From Owenia fusiformis (lineage: Eukaryota > Annelida > Polychaeta > Sabellida > Oweniidae), in assembly GCA_903813345.2 (NCBI GenBank), contig CAIIXF020000012.1, positions 26,674,684 through 26,738,683 on the forward strand: DNA of 64,000 nt, given 5' to 3'. Below, piece by piece: positions 1 through 11,061 of this stretch (positions are counted from its first letter, which is position 1; each line of letters begins with the position of its first letter). The notes under the pieces were generated by a model. That model had not been told where the DNA came from, searched no databases, and saw only the letters and a program-made list of their open reading frames with translations. The translations under genes were made by a program, and so were the position numbers.

Positions 1-989
1 GCACACTCACTGGAGATTTTAAAAATAAGTGCACCACGTGACAACAATTGCACCCACTTGAAATTAACATCCTCCGATCACAGGGCTTCAAAATCCAGAA
101 TATCTTCTTTCTTTTTACACCCTGCTATAAGCAGTTAGCATTTCCCCGATTAAGAACTCGCAATTTGATTCGCTGTCGCAACACATATAGTCTATGTTGC
201 GACAGCAATCATGTAGATGTCATCGGTGCATAATTAGATCACGTGACTCAAGTTTAATCGGACACTTTCAAATTGGTTATAGCAGGGGGGAAGAAGGAGA
301 TACAGATTCTGTACATCTGCTTAGGAGGATGGAAATTAAAGAATATAAAATATTATCATATTTTGAGCAACAGTTTTCAGCCATTTACGTAAACATTGGA
401 GAGAACACTAGAGAACACTACTCATGTTTTTATATCATGTGCCAATAGAGGAGTTTCTAAATAGCTTTAAAATCTCACTAATTCTCGTTTTTTCATGAGA
501 TTTGCACTTTTTACCTCTAATGACTTACTTTTCTTTATTTTTGATAGCATATTTGAATTCAGTGACAAGTTTTCTCCAATAATAAGTTTGATTTACACAG
601 TTATGTCATTTAAATCATTTTCCATGACATTTAAAAAAACTCAGGCCAAATCTCCATTGGTGCAATGCTAAGATTCATTAAAACCTTGGCTTATTTGAAT
701 GACAACTAACATTTTCATGTTTAATCACAATATGTGCATTGACAGTGCCATCCGATAGTATGCCATTCGAGTTTCAGACAGATTCAACCAACACTTTTTG
801 ATAAATCAAGAAATTAAGTGACTATTGCAAGTTTCTAGCATTGAAGTGAATGGAGGTGTGGCCCAAGAAAAACAAAGACAAACAAGGGTGACATATATTA
901 TGTCAGCGTTATACAGCTATTTAGAAACTATACAATTGAGGAAATCAAACGACATGGCCAGGACTGCTAAGGGTTGATGAAAAACCTAC
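1..989. other. RAD54B intron 4 (partial), no other feature seen
   Basis: This stretch lies downstream of the exon 4 splice donor of the minus-strand RAD54B gene and continues off the window edge. The sequence is AT-rich. I see no conserved coding block on either strand, and the short reading frames here resemble nothing I recognise. Confidence 0.5.
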
Positions 990-1077
990 CTCAATTTGTT
1001 TGCCCCCAATGGGTAAAGTTTCTCCTTCAGTCAAGTTCTGCAACTCAGCGATCTTATAACCAGTGGCCTTGCCTATC
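990..1077 (-). CDS. RAD54B: RAD54B coding exon 4
   Basis: An 88-nt exon after acceptor TTTTAG, ending GAG before donor GTAGGT. It reads IGKATGYKIAELQNL then TEGETLPIGGKQIE, the counterpart of the GYKFK..IEEGQTL..GGKEIE segment. It ends in phase 0; the next exon is outside the window. Confidence 0.88.
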
Positions 1078-3937
1078 CTAAAATACATTTGGATTATCCA
1101 TAATTGCATTTCTGTGATCACAATGTGATTTCGTAAAATCAGGTCGCAAAATTCCCAATCTGGCGCAAAAAAGCAAAAAGCAAGAAATTTGTAGTTTATT
1201 ACTGGAATTGATACAAAAATCGCAAAAACAAAATATTTCATTACCTTCTTGATAGCTCTTATGACAAATTTTCACAAATCTCAATTTTTATGCAAAATCC
1301 TCGCAAACCTTGGTCTTATTGCAAATCAATATGTAGAAGGCACTTAAAGTTATTGATAATGTTGAAGAGTGATTTTCATCCCAGCATGGGAGAAAATATC
1401 TATTCTTTAATTAAGAAGCCATGACTTACTCTTTTCCTTCCATATCAAACAGACTAACACTTCTTCCCTTTGCCTGTAAGATGGCTGAAATAAATAATTA
1501 AATCCTCTTTGAAATAACTTTATCTGTGTTTTGCAACTTTAATTCATGAATTGTTACACCATGCTTGGATTTTTGTAAGATATCATAGCAATAGATCCAA
1601 AATAAATATTTTTCCAACTATTTAAAATAACCATCTTGTATTGGTACTTTGCATCAGTATTAAATTCATGTACTTTAAAAATTAAAAATTGATGTCTGAG
1701 TTTTTGTCTGCATTAACAATAGGCTTTAAATATCCATAATAATATAGGTACATGTCCTTCAATATATATTAAAACACCTATTTATTAGCGAGGCTTTGAA
1801 AATGTAAAACAAATGAGTCCACCTACCATCCCCTTCCCATTTTTTGTGTTTCTTATTTGAACGTTTGCACCACATAACATTAAAATACTTTGCTCCTTGT
1901 TCAGCAGTGGCCACTGGTTCAGCATTGGCTCCTGGTCTAACATTAGCCCCTGGTCCTACATTGACTTCTGCTACAACATTGGCCCCTGGTCTGACGGCCC
2001 TTGGTCCATCTTTAGGCTTAGATGTCAATCCATGTTTTACTCCAAAACTTGGCTTCTTCATTGCTGATTGAATATTTGAATTAGCAGTTGTAGTGTGATT
2101 TTCTATGTTATTTATTGTCCTTTGATATGTCCCAGCTTCATTGTTGTTAGTATTAGAGTCACTAGAATCCATTGTGTCATTCCTTGGCATATAATGGTCA
2201 TTTTGACTAGATTGATCCACTGTTAGACCAATGTTGTTTTCATTGAGGGCAATAATGTTATTTTCACGTGATGGCTTTTGGTTTGGCAGATGAGGGATTC
2301 CATTTTGGACAAATGTATTTCCATTTTTATCACTGACATATGGAGAATCACTTGGCAACTTATTTAGATGGTCAAAGTCATCAGTTAATAAACCAATAGG
2401 TTTTAATTCTGTTTTTGAAATATCTGAGTTTGAAATATCTGGAGTTAAAATATCTGGGGGATCATCAAGAAATTCTGAATCAACTATATCAAAGCTACCT
2501 ATATGAGCACCAGCATTATTCTTTGCACTGTTGGTATCAGTTAAATCTTCTTTAGAGTTTATGTCATCTTGCTCATCAGGTGGTGTTGTGTCATCATCAA
2601 CGACATCGTTGATAGCTTCACAAACTCTTTCCTTTTCCAGTTTCTCAATATTTTCTGTCAATTCAAGATGTTTTTTGTATTGTAACGTATTTTTCGATGA
2701 TGGTACTTGATTGTTCTGTTGTGTTCTATGTGTAGGCCTTAAAACGCTGCTGTTCAGTGGCTTTGTACATAATGGAGATTTTTTGATCAGGGATAGAATC
2801 TCAGTTTTGCTTCGCTCAGAATTATGAGATTTATCCTGAAATGAAAAATAAGATCATTTAGAATGACTATGTAATCATTTACAATTTGATAATACACTGA
2901 CTCTAAAAAAACATAAAAATTGTACACTTAGTCTAATATAAGTTTATTAAAATTTCTAAACTATAGGAAAATTCAGATTGGCTTGTTAAATATAGTCAAA
3001 ATTCTCATTACTCGGCATATTCATTTCAAAAGTCCTTAATTCTGGAACTTGGACTAAGTACATTTGCCAAAATTCCCATCCCAGGGCTCGAAACTCGCGT
3101 TGCTATGGCAGTTAATAACTACCTGATTTTAAAGAAAAGCTACCTATAGTTTACCAAGTAGTTATTTTGGCCACTCACACTCTTAGATTGAGCCAAGTAT
3201 TACATGCTTTGAAGCATTTTTTACCAATTTTGCAATTGCAAAGGGTTACTCAGTTACTCTTGCATTTTACATAGTTCAACTTATACGCCAAGCATTGGTG
3301 ACTGGGGGATCTGACACATTACCTTTGAATGTATATTGGTGTATTATGAAGCTTTCAATTAATCAATTAGTTTTACACTTTATCTTATTACAATAGCTCA
3401 AAACACATGTACAATAATGTGCGGGTGAGGTGTATTTTTCAAAATTAAGTTGATAATGTACTAGTAGGATACAATAGTAGGGATTTTAGACAGGTGTATT
3501 AGAATTCGAGGAACTCCCCAGGCTAGTAAAATGTGTTCATTCAAATCTCCAGTAACTCAAGGTGGTTTGCAACCAAGTGCTGCCAGGCCACAGGTCCAAG
3601 GTAAGATCATTAGCAAATGCAATGCGATAGATGCACCTTTAGGCCTTTGTCAATATATCTGAGATAGATGGGCCAAACACCAACTGTGTTGCTCATTGGA
3701 GCTGAGGTAACCCCATCTATGTGCTATGATGCACCAATTTTGAAATGTCAGATTGAAAAACAAAACATTAACATGTACCTTATTTTCAGTGTCAACCGCT
3801 GTGTTATCTGCTCTGACATCATTTCCTGTTGTTGGGACCCCATCCTGCTGATTTTCACGGACAGATAAAAAAGGAGTGGTGAAGCGTCTTTTCTTGGCAG
3901 CATTCCCTAACTGGCTAGGTGCAGCTGAGCGTCTCAT
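990..3937 (-). CDS. RAD54B: RAD54B, N-terminal part (four coding exons, gene continues off the left edge)
   Basis: SWI2/SNF2-family DNA translocase of homologous recombination, acting in the nucleus with RAD51. Coding exons: 3937-3779, 2835-1827, 1484-1430, 1077-990; all introns are GT-AG and the phases join without a stop, giving 437 codons. The protein opens MRRSAAPSQL, the same start as vertebrate RAD54B. Near residues 369-389 is the block KYFNVMWCKRSNKKHKKWEG, followed by KGRSVSLFDMEGKEIG and TEGETLPIGGKQIE, which follow the order of the vertebrate N-terminal domain. The ATPase/helicase motifs must lie left of the window. Exon 2 is long, Asn/Asp/Ser-rich and poorly conserved, with PGAN-type repeats just before the conserved block. 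The N-terminal tail is therefore much longer than I recall for vertebrates. The assignment is secure; completeness of the gene cannot be judged. Confidence 0.93.
1430..1484 (-). CDS. RAD54B: RAD54B coding exon 3
   Basis: A 55-nt exon between acceptor TTTCAG and donor GTAAGT. Joined to its neighbours it reads AILQAKGRSVSLFDMEGKE, matching the KGRSF..LEGKDIGRG segment of RAD54B. Its phases fit both flanking exons. Confidence 0.87.
1827..2835 (-). CDS. RAD54B: RAD54B coding exon 2
   Basis: The acceptor TTTCAG precedes GATAAATCTC and the donor GTAGGT follows GATG. The exon is open for its whole 1009 nt. Most of it encodes a polar, low-conservation tail; residues around 345-365 carry PGANV/PGANA repeats; the last 21 codons are the conserved block ending KKHKKWEGD. 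It ends in phase 1. Confidence 0.9.
3081..3175. repeat. Fragment of a CCAGGGTTCGAA-type dispersed element
   Basis: The string starting CCAGGGCTCGAAACT, then GCGTTGC, resembles the left end of the better-defined element at 39020-40092. Only the left part can be traced here. It lies inside RAD54B intron 1. Confidence 0.35.
3779..3937 (-). CDS. RAD54B: RAD54B coding exon 1
   Basis: Exon 1 has 53 codons from ATG at 3937, beginning MRRSAAPSQL and followed by a basic KKRR cluster. It ends in phase 0 at AAG before the donor GTACAT. No upstream in-frame coding is needed because the N-terminus matches vertebrate RAD54B directly. Confidence 0.9.
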
Positions 3938-4327
3938 TGTGATTTCATGCAGATTTTTTCACAATCAGTGTGGAAAACTGATCTGGAAAGATGAAATCTT
4001 ATTCCATTTAAAGAGTGACATGGGGTATAAATAGGAGGCAGAGTAATAGAACAGCCAAAATAACTTGATTTTTGATTCCACAAAGCTGGTTAATTTTCTC
4101 GAATTTCATATTGATTGAGAAATGTAAACTTCCAATTTTGTTACGTGTATCATTCAATGTTTCAATGTTTTGATGTTAATATTCTGCAGTTATATTTTAA
4201 CTTCATCATTTTGTACGGATGTGATAAGACATTTAAAAATAGTTATAACAATTTTCAAATCTAAAAGTCCTCAATGGGGACATTTAGGTGTCCACCACCT
4301 GGGTGGTATTTAGTACAACCCCCAGAT

Positions 4328-5852
4328 CGTGGATAGGAGTAATCGTTCTGCGAAGGATAGTAACAACAAGCAAAAGGATTGGCAACAGGATTCAAGTCCA
4401 TTCCAAGACCACCAACTCTTGTTGGGTTATTTATCACTATTGCATCATTTATTCATCTCGTCTTCAGTGCTCTATTTTCTTTGTCCTTGTAAGTCAAAAT
4501 ATAGTGGAATTTGTGTCCATCGACAAATAAGAACATAAGAAGTTGAAGGGGATAGTCACATGTTAATGCCAACTCTTCAAATGTTGAGGTGATTTTGGAG
4601 CCTGATTACGCCGCAGGGAGGATTGGCTCCAAGAATGCAACATGACCCGTGCCAGCTTTCAAAATGCCATTCCGCCATTTTGAAACCTGTCACAAGTAAA
4701 TAAGGTTAACTGATGTTGCATTCTGGGAGTCAATCCTCCTTGGATGACAAACATAGCGATTCATGAATAGATTTGTTCGATTTGGTAGGGATTTATCCAT
4801 CATTTGTAGGTATGAAGCTTTGGATTCATTTATTGTGCTACTTAAAGTGAACAGGAATTATTTTTCTTCCGCTTGGCCTTGGGAGTGTTTGAGACACGAA
4901 ACTGTGACAACTTTTGATGGTTGAGGTTTATTTTGGTTCCCCGCGCTTTACAGGTAAGAGTCATCCATCGTGCCATTTGCGTTTCAAGATCTTATCGGTC
5001 CACAGAAAACAGTGAAATCATGTTAAAAACAACTATAAAATTGAGGCATATTGCAGGATACAAGACTCTACTCAACACAGCTGTGCAAGTTACAGTCCCC
5101 AACATAGGCCAAGGGTAAAGTAATAGTAAGCCGTATAGGAGCTCTTCTATACAGCTTACTATTACCATGGGCTTTCAACTAGAAGGGTAGGCAACTTCCC
5201 ATATTTCATACATAAACATTGCCATGGGTTTTCAAAATTGGAGAATGTACACATTCCAAGAAAATCTTATTTTGTACTTTTTATTGATGTTTAAAAGAAA
5301 TAACTCAAAAATAAAAACATGATCTTCTACATACATCTTGATAATTTAATAAAAATTGGAATTCATCATAATTATGACAATACAGAAAGTGAACATTCTC
5401 CCACAAATTATGTTTTTATTGGAATGTGTTCTTGAATAATTACCCACAATGCAGTACTCAAAGAGAACATCTTGATAACTCTTATTCTTATTGGTCTCTA
5501 TTGTTTACTTTTATATGATATTGAATATATTTTATGCTTAAATCATATTAGAAATTGATTTTTATTCAAATTAATACTAAAACATATACATTTATCTAAT
5601 ACTTTTTGAAATATTGCCATGAAAGGGAAGCATGTCATTGTTCATTTTGAAGGTCTCATGTTATTACATAGAGTTGCATACCCTTCTAGTTGAAAGCCCA
5701 TGCTATTACTTTTCCCTTGGCCTATGGTCCCCAAGCTGACCTAAATTTAGGTAAGATTCAGGAAAAAAGGTAATTTTTCTCATTTCTGTTCCCAATCCTG
5801 TTGCTTGTTGATACTATCCTTCGCAGAACGATTACTCAAATCCGTGCCCCAG
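4328..5852. mobile_element. Inverted-repeat element with nested inverted repeats
   Basis: About 75 bp near 4340-4400 (core GTAATCGTTCTGCGAAGGAT, then AGTAACAACAAGC) recurs inverted near 5790-5850. Inside, a CATGGGCTTTCAACTAG segment at about 5167-5185 is inverted again near 5685-5702. The block 4440-4930 is related to repeats at 32.6-33.6 kb, and 5395-5712 is related to 40.6-41.7 kb. No coding capacity and no clear TSD were found, so the class is open. Confidence 0.5.
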
Positions 5853-6756
5853 ATTCTTTTGAATGTCTGATATTTTTCAGAAAATAAAATCAATCGTTTT
5901 TTACACTCGGGCTTTCTTCATCTTATTTTCAGTCAAAAATGATGAAAGTACTTAACAGTATTAGAGGAATATTCAATTCAAGAAGTAATTCTATAAATAA
6001 ATTGATTACTCACCACAATAATGAGAGAATTTGCATTTTGCTTGGGCATTATAAAAGTTGAAATATTAAAACAAATTCCAAAATGGCGCTAATTACACCG
6101 AACGAAATTGGGGCCCCGAAATTCGCCTACTTTGTCAAGATCACTTATTTTCACGGGGAGGATCCACATGTACTATTTGATTTCTCCACAGGGACCTGTA
6201 TCAACACCTGATAGTCCTGCAATACCTGCCATATTTTCAAGAATGATGGAAATTTTGGATGCATGCTGTATTTGTAACATTTCAGTATATTTAGGGTGTC
6301 CCTGAATTCAAATCTGCCGGATGCAATTTGAGTACTTTGGTCTTTCTCAACCCGTCCAATACTCACATGCTAAACTAGATATAGACTATCCCTTTTTCTC
6401 ATATGGCTATCAAAGATACAGCCATCTTAACCCCATGCAAGATATCGCCATCTTTCATCCTAAAAAGTTGCATGTGCAAGATGAGATTTACATCACACAT
6501 CAACAACATGGCAATAGATACACCGTTGTTATGATTATCAATGCTCATTCTCCAAAGTAAAGCTGTGCCCAAGTGAAAAAAACAGCTTGCCATACCAGTC
6601 TAATAAACCACTAATAGACTACTAATACTCAATTAGTAGAACATGTTATTTGTTAGTGGTGATTTTTGTTAACAGACCACTTTTTGCCATTGACTTAACA
6701 GATTGTTTATTAGTTGAAAAAATTACCATGCAAATGAGATAAAAATTATTGACCAA
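5853..6756. other. Intergenic, no gene recognised
   Basis: AT-rich sequence between the inverted-repeat element and the LINE. Reading frames of 60-80 codons here show no known motif. A stretch near 6598-6660 is rich in TAATAGACCACTAATAC-like words that also occur right of the LINE (11080-11200), so the LINE interrupted a locally repetitive tract. Confidence 0.4.
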
Positions 6757-6924
6757 TCAGAGAGCATTTTTTTTTTTTTTTTTTTTTTTTAATAAATTTT
6801 ATTTCTTAAACATATATACAAGGCATGGATTACAATTTACAAAAATATGTGAGAGATCAATGTACAATATTAATATATATGGATGTTCTAAATCAAAAAT
6901 ATTTTAGATAATGTACACATATTC

Positions 6925-9900
6925 TTATATATTTGGATTTTGTAATTTTTCAGTAAAACATTTTAGTCTTTCTTTTAACCTTAATATTCTGTTATTCTTT
7001 GAAGTATTTAACCTTTCAATAAAGAAATTTAATTTACACACAATCAGAGAAAGGAAATTTGTTTCTTTGTATTTTTCAAAATTGTTTGAAAAGTTGACCC
7101 ATTTTGAATATATCGTGTATCCTACTATTGTTATAACTGTATTTCTGAAAAAAGCTACATCTCCTTCTAACAGGTAAAAACCTAATATAAAATATTTCCA
7201 ACTCAGGTTACATTTCAAAATTCTTTCAATTTTTTTCCATATATCTTTTACTAAATTACATTCTAAAATCAAGTGTTTTGGAGTTTGTATTTCTTTACAT
7301 TTGTAACAATATTGACTTATTTCTCTATTCCATTTATATAGTGTGTTTCCACAAGTTAAGATATTATGAAAAATTTTAAAATTAAATTCTGCATGTTTTC
7401 TATTGAGCATATTTATGATTTTCGATCGATAAACCTTTTTATAAAATGATATATCATTTGGGGTGTTGAAAACACGTTTCCAGTGATTCTCCATGATTGT
7501 TCTTTCCTGTTTCTCCTGTAAAAGTATTTCATATATTAACTTGCTGGTTATCTTTTGTACATTTATCCATTTATTGTTCTTCATTAAGAATGTAATACTT
7601 TTCTTTATATTCATATAATTTGCCATTTCTGTTTTCACATTTTTTGTTATTCTATTTATAAAAGTTTTTATCTTGATGTATTCTATCATCCAATTTTGCT
7701 TTTTTATTAGCTTATTTATTATATACATTTCATCTACAAAATGACCATTTTCTGTAAAGAAATCCTTAATGTAAACAAAGCCACTTTTCACCCAATTATT
7801 ACTGTAGAATACTCCACCCTTTTTATTCTTAAATTTTTCATTTAGCCAAAATGTTTCAGTCAGTAAATTTTGTTCATTTGTGTTTTGTATTTTACACTTA
7901 TTAAAAGCAATAAACATATCTTTATAAAATTTAGGCATTTTGATCTTGATATCTCTTGTAAATGTTGTTTTGATAAAATCCTGAGCTTTAAAGCCACATT
8001 TATCAATATAGTATAGAGGTATATATTTCCATGCAGTATTATCAGAGAATAATCTTTTTACCCAACTGGCTTTTATTGATGCTATCTCAGGTTCTATGTC
8101 AACTATTCCGAGTCCACCATTTTCAATTTTCCCTATTAATGTTTTTCTTTTTATTCTATTGCCTTTCCATAAAAATTTAAAAATGATATCATTTATTTTC
8201 TTTATAATTGTTTCTGGTATGTTAAGTATAGAAAAATTGTATACTAATTTTGAAATTGCTAAAACATTTATTATCTGGACTTTACCAAAGATTGTTAATT
8301 TTCTTTTTTTCCAGGATTCAAAAAGTTTTTCAAATTCTAGTATCTTAGGGTTCCAATTAAGTTCTTCACATTTTGCAGTATTATTTCCAATGTAGACTCC
8401 TAAGATTTTTATTGGTTCATTTGTGAAGTGTATGTTTTCAAAATTTTCTTTTTCATTACAATATCTTCCCAGCCATATTCCCTGTGTTTTATCTAGATTT
8501 AAATTTAAACCACTTAGTTCAGAAAACTTATTTATCTCTTCTAAAACAACTTGTATTGAATCTTTATCTCTTAATATAATTGTTGTATCATCAGCGTGTT
8601 GGATAACTTTAGTTTCATTTTCATTTATGTTTATTCCTTGTATTCTATTATTTTTTTCTATTTTATTTGCCAATATTTCTGTACATAAAATAAATAATAA
8701 AGCTGATAGCGGACATCCTTGCCTTATACCTTTTTCAATTTGTACTTCCCTTGACAAGAAACCGTTATTTTTTATCATTAATTTCGGATCTTTATAAAGT
8801 ATTTTGACCCATCTTCGGAAATTTTCACCAAAATTCATTTTTTCAAGTACATTATGCATAAAGTTCCAATTTAGACTGTCAAAAGCTTTTTTGAAATCAA
8901 GACTTATCAATATTCCATTCATATTTTCATCATTTATATAGTCAATAATATCAATTAAAAATCTTGCGTTTGTACCAATGAATCTCCCTTCAATATAAGC
9001 GGACTGATTTATTCCTACTAATTTTTTAACCAGAGATTTTATTCGATTAGTTAGTGTAAAAGCTATTATTTTATAATCATAGTTTGTTAAGCTAATTGGT
9101 CTATAATTTGGTAATATTTCATTGTCCGCTTTTTTGAAAATTAGACTAAGAATTGCAAGTTTCATTGATTCACAGAGTTCCCCTTCTATAAAAGTTTCTT
9201 TGACCATTTCATAAAATATATCTTCAATATCGTTCCAAAAATGTTTATAAAACTCAGGAGTGAGGCCATCTAGTGCAGGACTTTTGTTGAGTTTAAGTTT
9301 TTCTACGGCATGTTTCAGTTCATTTCTAGTGATGTCACGTTCTAATATATTTTTTTCTTCTTGTGAAAGTGTTCGTTTAAATTCGGTATCATCAATATAT
9401 TCACGTATGTTTTCATTATTAACCCTATTTGATTTATACAGAACTTCATAGAATCTTGCGGCTTCTTCTAAAATATCATTATCATTTGTAATTAACCCAG
9501 ATTTTGTTTTTAATTTATGAATAACATTCATTTTCTGTCTTTTATTTTCTAATCTCAAAAAATACGGGGTACTTTTTTCTCCTTCTTCCATCCATTTTGC
9601 CCTTGATCTAATAAAATATCCTATAGCCTCTTTTTGATATATTTGATCTAAACTGTTAACCATTTCATCCCTTTTTTCTTTTATTTTTTCTTTTAAAGTG
9701 TCATTGTTAATCCTATCAGAATACTTATTTAAATTATCTATTCTGGCTTGTAAATCTATTTTTTCATCTTTTTGTGCTTTACTTTTATATACTGCATATG
9801 AAATTGAAATTTTCTTAATTTTGCATTTCATTACTTCCCATAATACTCTTTTAGATTTGTATCTGTTTTTATTTAGCTTTATCCATTTTATATAATCAAC

Positions 9901-10710
9901 TATCTGTCTTACATAAGTTTCTTCATTGAGTAAACTGTTGTTCAATTTCCAATACCCTTTACCTCTCTGTCTAGATGCTATTTTTATATCTGCTATTATT
10001 GCCTTGTGATCTTTTTTCAGGACTTGGACAATGTAACTTTTCTTTGCATTTAAAATGTTATTTTGAGCTAAAAAAATGTAATCAATTCTACTTTTACTCT
10101 TCGAATTTTTCACATAATATGTGAACCCATCTTTTTTGTTTTCCCATATATCTTTCAATTCATTATATTCAACTAATTTTTCTAAAAATAACCTACTTTT
10201 ATCAACTTTATTTTTCTGGTTAATTGGATATCTATCTGATTCTTTTAAACAACAATTAAAATCTCCCCCTATTATAATGTTACCATTAGGATGTGAGTTG
10301 TTTGATACCCATGAGCTCAAATTCTCCAAAAAACTATTTCTCGCATTTATTTCATTAGGAGCATATGCAGAAACCAAACTTAAAATAGTATCATTTAGTT
10401 CAATGTTTGCCATAATTTTTCGCCCATCATTTCCTTTTATAACATTTAATATCTTTGCATTTAATTTTTCAGCAACTAATATTGCTACTCCTCTTGAGTG
10501 TTTTGAATCTGTGAGGTCATTTATCATTTTAAAGTCTGAAAAAGTATCATTTATGTCTTTCTCACTATCATCAATGCAAAATGTTTCTTGAAAGAAAATA
10601 ATGTCCGTTTTTTGTGTGTTTAACCAAAGCTTTAGCTTTACTCTTTCAGTTGCATCATTTAACCCTCTTACATTTAAAGTTAAAAATCTATACGTGTTTG
10701 TCATATTCAT
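6925..10710 (-). CDS. LINE ORF2: APE-type endonuclease and reverse transcriptase
   Basis: An uninterrupted 1261-codon reading frame starting MNMTNTYRFLTLNVRGLN. The AP-endonuclease-like domain spans roughly residues 8-240: NVRGL, QETF, SAYAPN, GGDFNC near 148, SRIDYIF near 208. The reverse transcriptase spans about 460-760: SPALDGLTPEFY, NYRPISL, LDFKKAFDSLNW, RQGCPLSALLF and the catalytic HADD near 703, then SGLNLNLDKTQG. A zinc-knuckle-like CYKCKE..HLILEC lies near 1135-1150. His in place of the usual Tyr/Phe in the YADD box is seen in some L1-like LINEs. No stop or frameshift is visible, so the copy is young or recently active. It would supply nicking and reverse transcription for its own insertion. 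Confidence 0.92.
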   Translation of the reverse strand: MNMTNTYRFLTLNVRGLNDATERVKLKLWLNTQKTDIIFFQETFCIDDSEKDINDTFSDFKMINDLTDSKHSRGVAILVAEKLNAKILNVIKGNDGRKIMANIELNDTILSLVSAYAPNEINARNSFLENLSSWVSNNSHPNGNIIIGGDFNCCLKESDRYPINQKNKVDKSRLFLEKLVEYNELKDIWENKKDGFTYYVKNSKSKSRIDYIFLAQNNILNAKKSYIVQVLKKDHKAIIADIKIASRQRGKGYWKLNNSLLNEETYVRQIVDYIKWIKLNKNRYKSKRVLWEVMKCKIKKISISYAVYKSKAQKDEKIDLQARIDNLNKYSDRINNDTLKEKIKEKRDEMVNSLDQIYQKEAIGYFIRSRAKWMEEGEKSTPYFLRLENKRQKMNVIHKLKTKSGLITNDNDILEEAARFYEVLYKSNRVNNENIREYIDDTEFKRTLSQEEKNILERDITRNELKHAVEKLKLNKSPALDGLTPEFYKHFWNDIEDIFYEMVKETFIEGELCESMKLAILSLIFKKADNEILPNYRPISLTNYDYKIIAFTLTNRIKSLVKKLVGINQSAYIEGRFIGTNARFLIDIIDYINDENMNGILISLDFKKAFDSLNWNFMHNVLEKMNFGENFRRWVKILYKDPKLMIKNNGFLSREVQIEKGIRQGCPLSALLFILCTEILANKIEKNNRIQGININENETKVIQHADDTTIILRDKDSIQVVLEEINKFSELSGLNLNLDKTQGIWLGRYCNEKENFENIHFTNEPIKILGVYIGNNTAKCEELNWNPKILEFEKLFESWKKRKLTIFGKVQIINVLAISKLVYNFSILNIPETIIKKINDIIFKFLWKGNRIKRKTLIGKIENGGLGIVDIEPEIASIKASWVKRLFSDNTAWKYIPLYYIDKCGFKAQDFIKTTFTRDIKIKMPKFYKDMFIAFNKCKIQNTNEQNLLTETFWLNEKFKNKKGGVFYSNNWVKSGFVYIKDFFTENGHFVDEMYIINKLIKKQNWMIEYIKIKTFINRITKNVKTEMANYMNIKKSITFLMKNNKWINVQKITSKLIYEILLQEKQERTIMENHWKRVFNTPNDISFYKKVYRSKIINMLNRKHAEFNFKIFHNILTCGNTLYKWNREISQYCYKCKEIQTPKHLILECNLVKDIWKKIERILKCNLSWKYFILGFYLLEGDVAFFRNTVITIVGYTIYSKWVNFSNNFEKYKETNFLSLIVCKLNFFIERLNTSKNNRILRLKERLKCFTEKLQNPNI

Positions 10711-10927
10711 ATTTGAATTTTATACTTTGCCACTATTGGCCTTGCATGCTTTTTAAAAAAAATTATTTTAACCATTATATATACATATGCATGCATTATG
10801 TAATTTCTTATGTACATTATATATAACCACAAAAATCATATTTTCATATATTGTGTCCTCAAAAATATATACAATGTCGATAACTATGTACATCATCAAT
10901 TTTGATGAATCTTAAGTGTTTCTCATT

Positions 10928-11050
10928 TTACTGAGATTCTGTTTCATTGAATTTCCCCGTTTTTGGGTCTTTTTCTGTTGATTGTGGGGTTTGTCCATTT
11001 GATCCTCTATCCTTTCTCTTATTGTTTTTAGGGGTTTTTGGATTGTTCAC
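10928..11050 (-). pseudogene. Remnant of LINE ORF1 C-terminus
   Basis: From the 5' edge of the LINE, 40 codons are open (Lys/Asn/Pro-rich, ..NKRKDRGSNGQTPQ..) and end at TAA (10930-10928), about 217 bp before the ORF2 start. Position and basic composition fit an ORF1 tail left after 5' truncation. It is too short for a homology call. Confidence 0.4.
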
Positions 11051-11061
11051 TCAGAGAGCAT

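Larger units (their letters stand above)
6768..11050 (-). mobile_element. LINE (non-LTR retrotransposon), 5'-truncated, with poly(A) and TSD
   Basis: The element lies in minus orientation. Its 3' end is a run of 23 T on the plus strand (6768-6790), preceded on the element strand by an AATAAA signal. The 11-bp sequence TCAGAGAGCAT occurs exactly at 6757-6767 and 11051-11061, a clean TSD for target-primed insertion. It carries a complete ORF2 and, at its 5' edge, what looks like the end of an ORF1. Endonuclease plus reverse transcriptase, a C-terminal zinc knuckle and a poly(A) tail place it near the L1/Tx1 group; a clade call needs phylogeny. Confidence 0.9.
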
